A stretch of DNA of 13,080 nt, from assembly GCA_021812735.1 (NCBI GenBank), contig JAKAMV010000183.1, positions 1-13,080 on the forward strand, in the 5' to 3' direction. Numbering within the stretch: the first letter of the stretch is position 1; every line of letters starts with the position of its first letter. The DNA is from Chloroflexota bacterium (GTDB lineage: Bacteria > Chloroflexota > Limnocylindria > Limnocylindrales > CSP1-4). The position numbers were made by a program, and so were the translations under genes. The notes under the pieces were generated by a model. It ran no database searches and was not told the DNA's origin. It saw only the letters and a list, made by a program, of their open reading frames with translations. Below are positions 1 through 6,603 of this stretch, piece by piece.

Positions 1-1047
1 GCCGTAGAGCGCCTGGCCGCTCGCCTGCAGGCGGTCGGGGAGCAGCGCTCCCACAGTCAGGACGATTGTCACCGTCAACGAGCCGTAGGCGAGCCCGGTC
101 AGCGCCCGGCTCGCCACGATGAGGAGTGGATCGTTGAGGAAGACCCAAGCAATGAATGCCACCGCGTAGAAGCCGCAGCCCACGACAAAGAGCCCGCGCA
201 GTCCGATCCGCCGCACCAACCGCGCCGCCACCAGCATCGCCGGGATCTCGAAGAGCGCGGAGACCGTGGCGGAGAGCGCGATCACCGAGGGCGCGCCGCC
301 GAGCTCGACAAGCCGCAGGGGCAGGAACGTGAAGCTCGCCAGCACGCCGAGATGCACCAGCACGACTGCCGCCAGCACACCCGGCAGACGCGGCGCAACG
401 GCCAGGGCCACGCCGATCGACCCGAGGGCCTCGCCCCAACGCCTGGCTCCGAGGGTGGGCACCGCAGGGGGTGTCGCAACGGTGTCGCGCGCCGCGCGGT
501 AGTCGGCCAGGCGCGCGCGTGGGGCGTCGGGGGCGCCGATGACCACGATCGCCACCAAGATGCCCGCGGCGATCGCCAACAGGTACGCGGCGCCGTAGCC
601 AACCGCGTCATACAGCACGCCGGCGGCCAGCGTCGCCACGGCGAACGACCCGCTCTCGAGGAGCCGATACCGCCCATAGCGATCGGGCGTCGCGGCGAGC
701 GCGTTGACGGCGATGGCGTCCGTCAGCATGGCGGCGCCAGACTGGACGACGTAGTACGCGACCACCGCGGCGGCCACAATGACGGGCGACAGCGGCGCGC
801 CGAAGAGGAGCGCGCCGGCCCCCGAGCCGAGGGCCGCGATCTGCAGCGCTCGGCGACGCCCCAGCACCACGTCGCCGAGGTGGCCCCACGTCGGGAGCGC
901 CACCACGTACCCGAGTGCGGTGCCGGCCATCACGAGGCCGATCGCCGGGGCCGAGAAGCCGCGCACGGCGAGGATGACCGGGATGAAGGGCTGGAGGACG
1001 CCGATCAAGACGCCCACGATCAGGTAGAGGCCGCGGAGGGCACGCAC
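1..1047 (-). CDS. MFS transporter, 3' end cut by window edge
   Basis: A continuous minus-strand frame runs from a GTG at 1047 off the left edge (about 349 codons seen; MFS proteins are usually about 400). The product is strongly hydrophobic, with repeated membrane spans. Near residues 55-66 it has an MFS motif A-like loop (GHLGDVVLGRRR) between the second and third spans. The N-terminus (RALRGLYLIVGVLIGVLQPF, then PVILAVRGFS) resembles the MFS_1-like sugar/aromatic transporter group more than nitrate carriers, but the substrate cannot be told. GTG 1047 is the first usable start after an in-frame stop at 1177-1179; no clear Shine-Dalgarno precedes it. It diverges from the Rrf2 regulator, so the 139-bp spacer may be shared. 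The family call is firm; a link to nitrogen oxides is only positional. Confidence 0.85.
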   Translation of the reverse strand, partial: MRALRGLYLIVGVLIGVLQPFIPVILAVRGFSAPAIGLVMAGTALGYVVALPTWGHLGDVVLGRRRALQIAALGSGAGALLFGAPLSPVIVAAAVVAYYVVQSGAAMLTDAIAVNALAATPDRYGRYRLLESGSFAVATLAAGVLYDAVGYGAAYLLAIAAGILVAIVVIGAPDAPRARLADYRAARDTVATPPAVPTLGARRWGEALGSIGVALAVAPRLPGVLAAVVLVHLGVLASFTFLPLRLVELGGAPSVIALSATVSALFEIPAMLVAARLVRRIGLRGLFVVGCGFYAVAFIAWVFLNDPLLIVASRALTGLAYGSLTVTIVLTVGALLPDRLQASGQALYG

Positions 1048-1142
1048 GAGGAACCATGGTAGAGGCCGCGGCCGCTTCCGAACGGCCCGCGGACCAGAGC
1101 GCCGCGGGTGACCCCGCCCAGGGCGCGGGCGCGAGCGTGGCG

Positions 1143-1170
1143 CATGCCCGTGCCCCTCGCGGTGGGCATG
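1143..1170. promoter_or_regulatory. Inverted repeat in the MFS/rrf2 divergent spacer, candidate operator
   Basis: CATGCCC (1143-1149) and GGGCATG (1164-1170) are perfect 7-bp arms 14 nt apart. A nested TGCCC/GGGCA pair lies at 1151-1155 and 1164-1168. The element ends just before a CATACT hexamer (1172-1177) that could be the rrf2 -10 box. Rrf2 regulators often autoregulate from such positions, so this is a candidate operator; it could also be a simple GC hairpin. Confidence 0.4.
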
Positions 1171-1186
1171 GCATACTCAGCCGGCC

Positions 1187-1720
1187 ATGCGACTCGAACT
1201 GACGCGACGGGGGGACTACGCCGTTCGGGCGGCCGTCGCGCTGGCGGCCGCCGACGGCAACGGGCTCCTGAGCGCGCGGCGGATCGCGGCCGAGATGCAG
1301 ATCCCACCCCGCTTCCTCCCGCAGGTGATGGCCGACCTGGTGCGCGCCGAGCTCGTGGTGGCCCAGACCGGTCGTTCGGGCGGCTATCGCCTCGCGCGTT
1401 CCGCCGCCGAGATCTCGCTCCTCGACGTCATCCGCGCCGCCGAACACGAGCACGGCATGCGCACCTGTATCCTGCGGGGCGGGCCGTGCAACCCCGATGG
1501 CCGCTGCGACGTGCACGACGTCTTTTCCGGGGCACGCGACGCGCTGCTGCACTCGCTCATGCAGGCGACGTTGGCGCAGGTCGCGCAGTCCCGGCGGCAG
1601 CGCCTGGAGGCCGGGGCCTCGGGCGCGCTGACAACCCTGGCGGCGAGAGTGGGCGGGTCGGGCGCGCGCAGCGACGACGTAGACCACGTCCTCGCGGAGC
1701 GGAGAGGCGCCGGCCGGTAG
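1187..1720 (+). CDS. Rrf2-family Fe-S type transcriptional regulator (NsrR/IscR-like)
   Basis: A 177-aa protein with the Rrf2 winged-helix N-terminus: LTRRGDYAVRAAVALA at residues 5-20, recognition region IPPRFLPQVMADL at 39-51, and wing TGRSGGYRLAR at 61-71. Cysteines C94, C101 and C107 sit where IscR and NsrR bind an Fe-S cluster, so NO, redox or iron-sulfur sensing is likely. The residues after about 140 form a longer, low-complexity tail than in usual Rrf2 proteins (about 140-165 aa). It lies next to the nirK/membrane-protein pair, and NsrR-type proteins commonly control NO-related genes, so NO sensing is the favoured but unproven role. No Shine-Dalgarno precedes ATG 1187; a CATACT hexamer ends 9 nt upstream, which suggests a leaderless or very short leader. 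The dimeric DNA-binding protein would act in the cytoplasm. Confidence 0.88.
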   Translation: MRLELTRRGDYAVRAAVALAAADGNGLLSARRIAAEMQIPPRFLPQVMADLVRAELVVAQTGRSGGYRLARSAAEISLLDVIRAAEHEHGMRTCILRGGPCNPDGRCDVHDVFSGARDALLHSLMQATLAQVAQSRRQRLEAGASGALTTLAARVGGSGARSDDVDHVLAERRGAGR

Positions 1721-1731
1721 GCACGCATCTG

Positions 1732-1766
1732 GCTGCCGGCCCGCACATGCTTGTCGGCCGGCCAGC
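1732..1766. terminator. GC hairpin at the rrf2 / membrane-protein convergent junction
   Basis: GCTG+CCGGCC (1732-1741) pairs with GGCCGG+CAGC (1756-1766) with one bulged base, in the 48-bp gap between two convergent stops; its right arm ends just short of the membrane-protein stop codon. An alternative 8-bp pairing, GCCGGCCG (1709-1716) with CGGCCGGC (1755-1762), competes with it. There is no T-run on either side, so it would be a U-less bidirectional terminator if it terminates at all. Confidence 0.45.
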
Positions 1767-1768
1767 AC

Positions 1769-3121
1769 CTACGCCGCGGGCTCGGACGCGACCGTCGCCC
1801 CGAGCAGCAGCACGAGGTCCAGGATCAGCGACCCCGCGACGACGACCGCACCGGCCGCCGTCGCCGGCGAGCTCGACCCGGCTAGCCCGATGGTCAGGAT
1901 CGCCACGCCCGCGTTGAGGGCAACGATCCTGGGTGCCCCAGCGAGGCCGAGGATGCGGCGCTGCCGCGCGTGGCGTCGCGGCGAGCCACCCAGGACCGCC
2001 GGCAGCAGATGGGTCCAGGCCCCCACGATCGATTGCGCCATCCATCCCGCCGCAAGCGGCGCGCCCACGACCTCGAACGACCAGGCTTCGGGCGTCGCGC
2101 CCTCGAGCAGCACCCGGCCCGCGGCGACCCCAGCCGCGAAGGCGAACCACGCGACACCCGCTCCGAGGCTGCCAATCGCCACCCGGCGCCAGGCGAGGTC
2201 GCCGGTCCAGCGGCCCCGCACGCGCCAGGCACCGCCGACGTAAGCGACGAGCGCGATCGTCCCCACGAGCTCGGTCGCTGCCCCGGCCCGGCCGATCGGG
2301 TCGGCGCGCAGCACGTACGCCAGCCCCACCAGTGACGCCCCGAGCGCGAGCCCGCTAACCATCGCGCGCATCCGCAATCCGCGCGCGATGCGCGAACCGA
2401 CCACGGTCGGATAGAGGTGGAGCAACGTTCCCGCGATCACCAGCGAGACGAAGCCGAGGAGGTTGAGCCACGCGTGTGCGGGCATCAACCACGCCCAACC
2501 GGTGGCGACGGGCCCGAAGCCCGCCACCTCCAGGGTTGCGATCGACGCCCCGCAGGCGACGTCGGCGAAGGCGGCCGCGTATGCGGCAAGCACCCAGGAG
2601 TGCCGGCTGCCGAGCGCGTGCCGCAGCGGCAGAAACGCCACGCACGCCAAGAGCCCGATCCCGCTCACGAAGGCCACGCCGCCGGCAGCGGCCACCGGCG
2701 GCAGATGAGCGGCCATCCCTGCGCTGACCGCGAAGGCCCCGGTTCCGAGGAGGACCTGGACGGCGGCGCGCACCTCCCAGCGCGCGGGTCGCCCCGCGAG
2801 CAACGACGCTGTGAAGAACGGCAGCGCCGCTCCGATCGCCTGCGCGGCCGCCCCCGCCAGCGCGAGGTGAAGAGGCAGCCACGTGCCGAGGCGGTCATTC
2901 GGGGGCAGGGCGGCGGATGCGATCGCCAACAGCAGGAAGCCGCCAGCCGCCCAGAGCCCAGCGGCCGTGACGCGTCGATCGGCCGTCCGTTCGCCCGCCC
3001 GCATCAGCGCCGCACGCGGTGCCGCGCCCGACGCTGGAACGGCGCGTTCGGCCGGCAGCCGGCCACGGTCACCTGGGGCGTGCAGGCCCGGGTCGTCCGA
3101 CAGGAGGATGCCGTTTGGCAC
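1769..3121 (-). CDS. NnrS-like / heme-copper-type polytopic membrane protein paired with NirK
   Basis: A 450-aa protein that is hydrophobic from about residue 52 to the end, with roughly 11-12 membrane spans and a polar 50-residue N-terminus. Histidines sit inside or at the ends of spans: H85 (WLPLHLALAG), H139, H216 and H235 (PAHAWLNLLGFVSLVIAGTLLHLYPT), and H371 (GAWTHLLPAVLGG). This spacing is typical of heme or metal ligands. From memory, a similar membrane domain is fused to the N-terminus of NirK in some Actinobacteria, and NnrS proteins share the polytopic metal-binding character. Here it is a separate gene diverging from nirK, which supports a joint role in nitrite/NO handling or electron delivery. 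GTG 3121 is the first start after an in-frame TAG and has no strong Shine-Dalgarno; ATG 3004 (codon 40) is an alternative that removes the polar N-terminus. Membrane placement is sure; the biochemical role is inferred. Confidence 0.72.
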   Translation of the reverse strand: MPNGILLSDDPGLHAPGDRGRLPAERAVPASGAAPRAALMRAGERTADRRVTAAGLWAAGGFLLLAIASAALPPNDRLGTWLPLHLALAGAAAQAIGAALPFFTASLLAGRPARWEVRAAVQVLLGTGAFAVSAGMAAHLPPVAAAGGVAFVSGIGLLACVAFLPLRHALGSRHSWVLAAYAAAFADVACGASIATLEVAGFGPVATGWAWLMPAHAWLNLLGFVSLVIAGTLLHLYPTVVGSRIARGLRMRAMVSGLALGASLVGLAYVLRADPIGRAGAATELVGTIALVAYVGGAWRVRGRWTGDLAWRRVAIGSLGAGVAWFAFAAGVAAGRVLLEGATPEAWSFEVVGAPLAAGWMAQSIVGAWTHLLPAVLGGSPRRHARQRRILGLAGAPRIVALNAGVAILTIGLAGSSSPATAAGAVVVAGSLILDLVLLLGATVASEPAA

Positions 3122-3140
3122 TTGTGGTGGGCCACATCGG

Positions 3141-3190
3141 AAAGTCTACTTCCAGACTAATAATCACTAAGTAAGTCAGTTATGATTAGC
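3141..3190. promoter_or_regulatory. AT-rich divergent promoter region of nirK and the membrane protein
   Basis: A 50-bp AT-rich island stands out in GC-rich surroundings. TATGAT at 3181-3186 is a 5/6 match to the -10 consensus pointing toward nirK; no clear -35 was found. Two inverted repeats lie here: AGTCT-N6-AGACT (3143-3158) and TAATCA-N16-TGATTA (3161-3188), the latter overlapping the -10. They are candidate binding sites for the nearby Rrf2 regulator or another NO/redox regulator. The minus-strand gene would start about 20-50 bp away on the other side. Confidence 0.5.
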
Positions 3191-3214
3191 ACCGCTCACG
3201 GGGCCATGGTCCAC

Positions 3215-3256
3215 TCGTGGCGCCCCCGCCTCGTGGCGCCCCCGCCTCGTGGCGCC
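3215..3256 (+). repeat. 16-bp tandem repeat in the nirK leader
   Basis: The unit TCGTGGCGCCCCCGCC occurs at 3215-3230 and 3231-3246, followed by a partial third copy at 3247-3256. It lies between the candidate -10 box and the nirK start, so it would be in the 5' leader. Each unit contains the self-complementary GGCGCC. Confidence 0.8.
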
Positions 3257-3295
3257 TCGCTCCGCAACGAGAACGATCGAAAGAGAGGGAAGTCG

Positions 3296-4414
3296 ATGCT
3301 TCGACGGCTCGCGCGGCCGGCAGCCGCCATGGCGGTCGGGCTCCTCGCCGGGGCCTGTGTCGCGGCCGGCCAACCAGTCTGGACGGAGGCACCGGCGGCG
3401 GCACTGCCCGGCCCGGTGACAAGCGCGTCCGCGGCACTGCCCGGCCCGGTGACAAGCCCACCGGCGGCCGCCACAGCCGCCTCGGCCACAGGCGCCGCCG
3501 TTCTGCCCACGCCCGACCCCAACGCCCCGCCGTATCAGCTCTACGACGCGACCGCACCGGCCGCCCTGCCCGGGACCGACCACACCCTCACGCTGACTGT
3601 CGAGGAGAAGGACGTCACGATCGCCACCGGCTACGTGGTGCATGCCTGGACCTTCAACGGGCAAGTCCCCGGCCCGGTGATCCGCGTCCACTACGGCGAC
3701 ACCGTGCGGGTCCATCTGATCAATCCTGCCACCAGTACGATGCCGCACTCCCTCGATTTCCACGCCAGCCAGGTCGCTTGGAACGGACCGATGCAATCGG
3801 TCAACCCGGGACACGACGGCTGGTACATCTGGCATGCCGACTACGCCGGCGTCTGGATGTACCACTGCGGCACCGCTCCCGCCATCGATCACATCGCCAA
3901 CGGCATGTACGGCATGGTGATCGTGGAACCCAGGGGCGGTCTGCCCAAGGTGGACAAGGAGTTCACGATCGTCCAGAGCGAGTGGTATTTCGGCGGCCAG
4001 GGGAAGCCGTCTGACTTCAACCGGGTGGCTGTCACGAATCCGGCGCCAGACTTCGTGGTCTTCAACGGCGTCGCGAATCAATACAAGGACCACCCGCTGC
4101 TGGTCGACACCGGCAAGACGGTGCGCATCTTCGTGCTCGACGCTGGGCCGAACATCGGCACCTCGTTCCATGTCGTCGGCACGATCTTCAACACGGTCAT
4201 CAAGGAGGGCGTGGCGCTGCTGCCCGGCAACGCCGGCGGTTGGGGGTCGCAGTCCGTGGACCTCGCGCCCGCGCAAGGAGCGATCGTGCAGTTCGTGCCG
4301 GCCGAGGACGGGCAGTACGTGATGGTGGACCACGCGTTCACGTACGCGACCCACGGAGCGCTCGGGATCGTGCAGGCGGGCGACGGCGTCTACAAGGGCA
4401 CCTCGCAGAAATAG
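3296..4414 (+). CDS. nirK: Copper-containing nitrite reductase (AniA-like NirK)
   Basis: Two-cupredoxin enzyme reducing nitrite to nitric oxide outside the cytoplasmic membrane. From ATG 3296 it has 372 aa. Type 1 copper ligands are H151, C191, H199 and M204 (YHCGTAPAIDHIANGMYG). Type 2 ligands are H156, H190 and H346. The catalytic pair is D154 (SLDFHA) and H292 (TSFHVVGTIF). SFHVVGTIF and VDHAFTYATHGALG match the AniA form as I remember it. Residues 1-21 form a signal sequence ending in LLAGAC, so Sec export with possible lipid attachment at C21. An Ala/Pro-rich linker (22-80) follows. ATG 3296 has AGAGAGGGA at good spacing; the longer frame from ATG 3182 would start inside the likely -10 box. 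It diverges from the membrane protein and converges on the VKOR gene. All active-site residues are present. Confidence 0.93.
   Translation: MLRRLARPAAAMAVGLLAGACVAAGQPVWTEAPAAALPGPVTSASAALPGPVTSPPAAATAASATGAAVLPTPDPNAPPYQLYDATAPAALPGTDHTLTLTVEEKDVTIATGYVVHAWTFNGQVPGPVIRVHYGDTVRVHLINPATSTMPHSLDFHASQVAWNGPMQSVNPGHDGWYIWHADYAGVWMYHCGTAPAIDHIANGMYGMVIVEPRGGLPKVDKEFTIVQSEWYFGGQGKPSDFNRVAVTNPAPDFVVFNGVANQYKDHPLLVDTGKTVRIFVLDAGPNIGTSFHVVGTIFNTVIKEGVALLPGNAGGWGSQSVDLAPAQGAIVQFVPAEDGQYVMVDHAFTYATHGALGIVQAGDGVYKGTSQK
3398..3457 (+). repeat. 27-bp direct repeat, 33-bp period, inside nirK
   Basis: Two identical 27-bp copies (3398-3424 and 3431-3457) are separated by 6 bp. They encode AALPGPVTS twice in the low-complexity linker between signal peptide and cupredoxin domain. 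The 33-bp period keeps the frame, so copy number can change without disrupting the gene. Confidence 0.9.
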
Positions 4415-4500
4415 GTCGACATCGGTTGAGCGCCGGGCGGTGTCGGCGGCGCCGCCGGCAGGCCTGCACGCGGCCCGCGCGGGCGATCCGCTCGGCAAGG

Positions 4501-4531
4501 GCTGATCCACGCTCCCAGGGCGTGGATCAGC
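4501..4531. terminator. Perfect 12-bp hairpin at the nirK/VKOR convergent junction
   Basis: GCTGATCCACGC (4501-4512) pairs perfectly with GCGTGGATCAGC (4520-4531) around a 7-nt loop. The right arm contains the stop codon of the VKOR gene (4527-4529). No T-run follows on either strand. A second palindrome, CGGCGGCGCCGCCG, lies at 4444-4457 closer to nirK. This is a likely bidirectional U-less terminator. Confidence 0.65.
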
Positions 4532-4979
4532 TCGCCGTGCCGAACCTCCGCACCGCCAGCACACTCACGAGCCAACCCAGGATCAGGCTCGCGCCGGCGA
4601 TCGTGCACCAGATGCAGATCGCGTGGATCACGAACAGCTCGAGGTAGACGAGCCCCGCGATGACCAACACGCTGATCAAGCCCAGCGTGTACGGCACGTA
4701 CAGGAGCCGCCGGTCTCCGGTGCGCCACCACCCAAGGACCGTGAGGAACGACAGCACCGCCGCGGCGAGGCCGTAGAGCGCCACCGGAATCCCGAGGAAC
4801 GTGCTGTACTGACTCGCCTGGACCGTGTCGCAGCCCTGGACGATGAAGCAGACCGGATGCGAGTTGGTGAGCTTCTCGACGGCCAGGTAGCCGAGCGCGA
4901 CCATCGCGAGCAGCGCGAACCCCGCCATCGCGGCCGCCAGGCCCGTGCGCTCGTTGGCCAGCCAGCGCCGCGCGCTCAT
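4527..4979 (-). CDS. VKOR-family quinone-linked disulfide oxidase
   Basis: A 150-aa integral membrane protein with four or five spans. It carries the VKOR signature: loop cysteines C44 and C50 (PVCFIVQGCDTV), the following SQYSTFLGIPVALYG with conserved serine S57, and active-site CIWC (C122, C125) in the penultimate helix. Bacterial VKORs pass electrons from a DsbA-like partner to quinone, keeping extracytoplasmic thiol oxidases active. That partner lies directly upstream on the same strand, 108 bp away. ATG 4979 is preceded by GAGGAGGGG (4986-4994). The length is that of a stand-alone bacterial VKOR without a fused thioredoxin domain. The stop codon lies within a terminator-like stem. Confidence 0.92.
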   Translation of the reverse strand: MSARRWLANERTGLAAAMAGFALLAMVALGYLAVEKLTNSHPVCFIVQGCDTVQASQYSTFLGIPVALYGLAAAVLSFLTVLGWWRTGDRRLLYVPYTLGLISVLVIAGLVYLELFVIHAICIWCTIAGASLILGWLVSVLAVRRFGTAS

Positions 4980-5087
4980 GACATGCCCCTCCTCTTCACG
5001 GCTGGCGCTCCTCGCTCACGACGCTGCGGGGACCGGAGTCGGCGCCAATCGGCGGGCGGCACGTCGACGCTGCTCGGCATCCGCCGC

Positions 5088-5996
5088 TCACGACGCCGCA
5101 GGGGTCACGCTCGGCGCCACGGCCGGCGCCCCGGACGCTGCACCCGGCGTGGCGCTCGCACCCGGCGTGGCGCTCGCACCCGGCGCAGCCGCCGGCGAGG
5201 GGGCTGCTCGCAGGGCCGCGTCGATGGCGGCCGAGATGTTCGGCAGGTCCAGCGCACCCGTGTACTGCTTGCCGTTGATGAAGAGCGTGGGAGTCCCCTG
5301 GATCCCGAGCTGCTGGCCCTGCTTGGTCTCTGCCTGCACCGCGCTCGCCACCGCTGGGTCGGTGAGGCACTGGTTGAACGTGCTCAGGTTGAGGTTGAGC
5401 CGAGTCGCGATCTTGTCGAAGAGCGCCTGGTTGAAGGTGCCACCGTTCTCGGGGCCCTGGTTCGCGAAGAGGTATTCCATGTACGCCCAGAACTGCCCCT
5501 GGTTCCCCGCGCACCGGGCGGCGACGGCCGCGTTCAACGACTCGCTGCCGATGAACGAGAAATCGTGGTAGGTGATCGCGAGCTGTCCCGCCGTTACGTA
5601 CTGGCTGATCAGGTGCGGCTCGATGTTGGTGGTGTATTCATCGCAGTACGGGCACTGGAAGTCTTCCCATTCGTCGAGCTTGACCGGCGCGTTCGGCTTG
5701 CCGATCGACCGATCGTGCGCGAGGCCGGCCGGCACGGGCTGAGGCGGTGCGGTAAGCGCGGCCGTCGTCGAACCCCCGACGACGTTCTGGGCGAGGACCA
5801 AGACAAGCCCGATGGCGGCCACGACGAGCACGCCGATCGTGATCAGCGCGATCGGCGAGCGCAGCGCCGGCGGCAGCGCGACGGCGCCCCTCCGCTCGCG
5901 CGCAACGGGACCTCCGGGAGCGCCGCGCTGGGCGCGCTGGGCGGCACGCCGCTCGCGGCGGGCCGCCGAGTTCGACGTGGGACGGTTCGTGCTCAG
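5088..5996 (-). CDS. Membrane-anchored DsbA-like thioredoxin-fold protein, probable CTG start
   Basis: From CTG 5996 the protein has 302 aa: a basic N-terminus (1-46), one membrane anchor (about 47-72), a thioredoxin-like DsbA domain (about 98-265) and an Ala/Pro/Gly-rich tail. Active site CPYC is C115-C118 in DEWEDFQCPYC; the cis-proline loop is GTPTLFING (234-242); C162 and C210 could form a second disulfide. The role is oxidation of exported proteins, with reoxidation by the downstream VKOR. The start is unusual: AGGAGA (6008-6003) lies 7 nt before CTG AGC ACG, whereas the in-frame ATG at 6053 (321 aa) and ATG at 6104 (338 aa) have no Shine-Dalgarno and add a non-conserved-looking basic stretch. 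The function is well supported; the start is moderately supported. Confidence 0.88.
   Translation of the reverse strand: MSTNRPTSNSAARRERRAAQRAQRGAPGGPVARERRGAVALPPALRSPIALITIGVLVVAAIGLVLVLAQNVVGGSTTAALTAPPQPVPAGLAHDRSIGKPNAPVKLDEWEDFQCPYCDEYTTNIEPHLISQYVTAGQLAITYHDFSFIGSESLNAAVAARCAGNQGQFWAYMEYLFANQGPENGGTFNQALFDKIATRLNLNLSTFNQCLTDPAVASAVQAETKQGQQLGIQGTPTLFINGKQYTGALDLPNISAAIDAALRAAPSPAAAPGASATPGASATPGAASGAPAVAPSVTPAAS
5141..5185 (-). repeat. 18-bp tandem repeat in the DsbA-like tail
   Basis: The unit CACCCGGCGTGGCGCTCG is present at 5141-5158 and 5159-5176, with a partial third copy at 5177-5185. It encodes the repeated GASATP/PGASA segments of the disordered C-terminal tail and keeps the frame. 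Confidence 0.85.
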
Positions 5997-6070
5997 CGGA
6001 GATCTCCTTTCAACGGCTGTGCCAGCGCCCCTTCCCGTCTCGGCGAGGCGCATCGGTCTATCCGTCTCAA

Positions 6071-6086
6071 GGCACCCAAAGGTGCC
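6071..6086. other. Short perfect hairpin in the dsbA-like leader
   Basis: GGCACC (6071-6076) and GGTGCC (6081-6086) flank a CAAA loop. It lies between the DsbA-like gene and the Fur-family gene. Because the latter seems leaderless, the hairpin would be in the leader of the DsbA-like transcript. No function can be assigned. Confidence 0.4.
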
Positions 6087-6149
6087 GCGTGCAGGGTACC
6101 GCACCGGGCGGCGCGGGGGCCGAATCGGCGAGCGCGTACGGGGGCTTGC

Positions 6150-6165
6150 TGAGACTGAGTATCAT
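6150..6165 (+). promoter_or_regulatory. Fur-type 7-1-7 operator over a leaderless -10 box
   Basis: TGAGACT-G-AGTATCA (6150-6164) is an inverted repeat with 6 of 7 matching arm positions and a one-base centre, the layout of Fur, Zur and PerR boxes. It overlaps TATCAT (6160-6165), a 5/6 match to the -10 consensus that ends 6 nt before ATG 6172, the usual spacing for a transcript starting at the A of the ATG. A repressor bound here would block the regulator and the downstream metal-uptake genes. On the minus strand the same bases give GATACT, so the DsbA-like gene could also be affected. Confidence 0.72.
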
Positions 6166-6171
6166 CACCGC

Positions 6172-6603
6172 ATGACCAACGCAACGAGTTTCATCGAGCG
6201 CCTGGAGGGTGCAGGCCTGCGGGTGACCGACCAGCGCCGTGCCGTGGCGGCCCTCATCGCTGTCCACCCCGGCCACTTCACGGAAGCCGAACTCGAACGC
6301 GAGGTGCAGCGGTCCGGCAGCCGGATCGGTCGGGCGACGCTCTTCCGCGCCCTCGAACTCTTCGCGCAGCTCGGCGTCGTCGAGCGGCTCGACTTGCCCT
6401 CCGGCGAACATGCCTACGTCCGCTGCGAGCCGTCGCACCACCACCACGTGATCTGCCTGCGCTGCGGACGCACGGTCGAGGTCGAGGGGTGCGGCATGCC
6501 CGAACTGATCCGCGAGGTGGCCGCGCGCACGGGATTCCAGGTGGAGCGACACCGGCTCGAGTTGTACGGGATCTGCCCCACGTGCCGGGAGGAGATCGCA
6601 TGA
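6172..6603 (+). CDS. Fur-family metalloregulator, probably Zur-like
   Basis: A 143-aa protein of normal Fur-family length. The N-terminal winged helix (about 1-80) contains LRVTDQRRAVAALI and the recognition helix SRIGRATLFRALELF (50-64). The dimerisation domain has histidine-rich SHHHHVICLRCG (88-99). Two CxxC pairs, C95/C98 and C135/C138, fit the structural zinc site. It heads an operon with a zinc-type ABC importer: its stop overlaps the next start (ATGA at 6600-6603). The Zur role, zinc-dependent repression of uptake, is inferred from this linkage; Fur or Mur cannot be excluded. ATG 6172 is preferred because the -10 box and operator sit immediately upstream and no Shine-Dalgarno is present. 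The frame is open further upstream to 5812, but that part runs antisense over the DsbA-like gene start and is not believable. Confidence 0.9.
   Translation: MTNATSFIERLEGAGLRVTDQRRAVAALIAVHPGHFTEAELEREVQRSGSRIGRATLFRALELFAQLGVVERLDLPSGEHAYVRCEPSHHHHVICLRCGRTVEVEGCGMPELIREVAARTGFQVERHRLELYGICPTCREEIA

Noticed and set aside
608..1768. A 386-codon minus-strand frame across the MFS and Rrf2 genes
   Set aside because: It covers two recognisable genes in other frames and has the composition of a GC-driven shadow.
3182..3295. Longer nirK start at ATG 3182
   Set aside because: The ATG lies inside the likely -10 box TATGAT, has no ribosome binding site, and would put 38 polar residues before a clear signal peptide.
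3176..4564. A 462-codon minus-strand frame opposite nirK
   Set aside because: It is antisense to a gene with all copper ligands intact, and the product is unlike any family I know.
5141..5185. Repeat array as a possible CRISPR
   Set aside because: The units are contiguous 18-bp in-frame repeats without spacers and encode a low-complexity protein tail.
5812..6171. Extended N-terminus of the Fur-family regulator
   Set aside because: The upstream part is antisense to the DsbA-like gene and contains the operator and -10 box; Fur proteins are about 140 aa, as given by ATG 6172.
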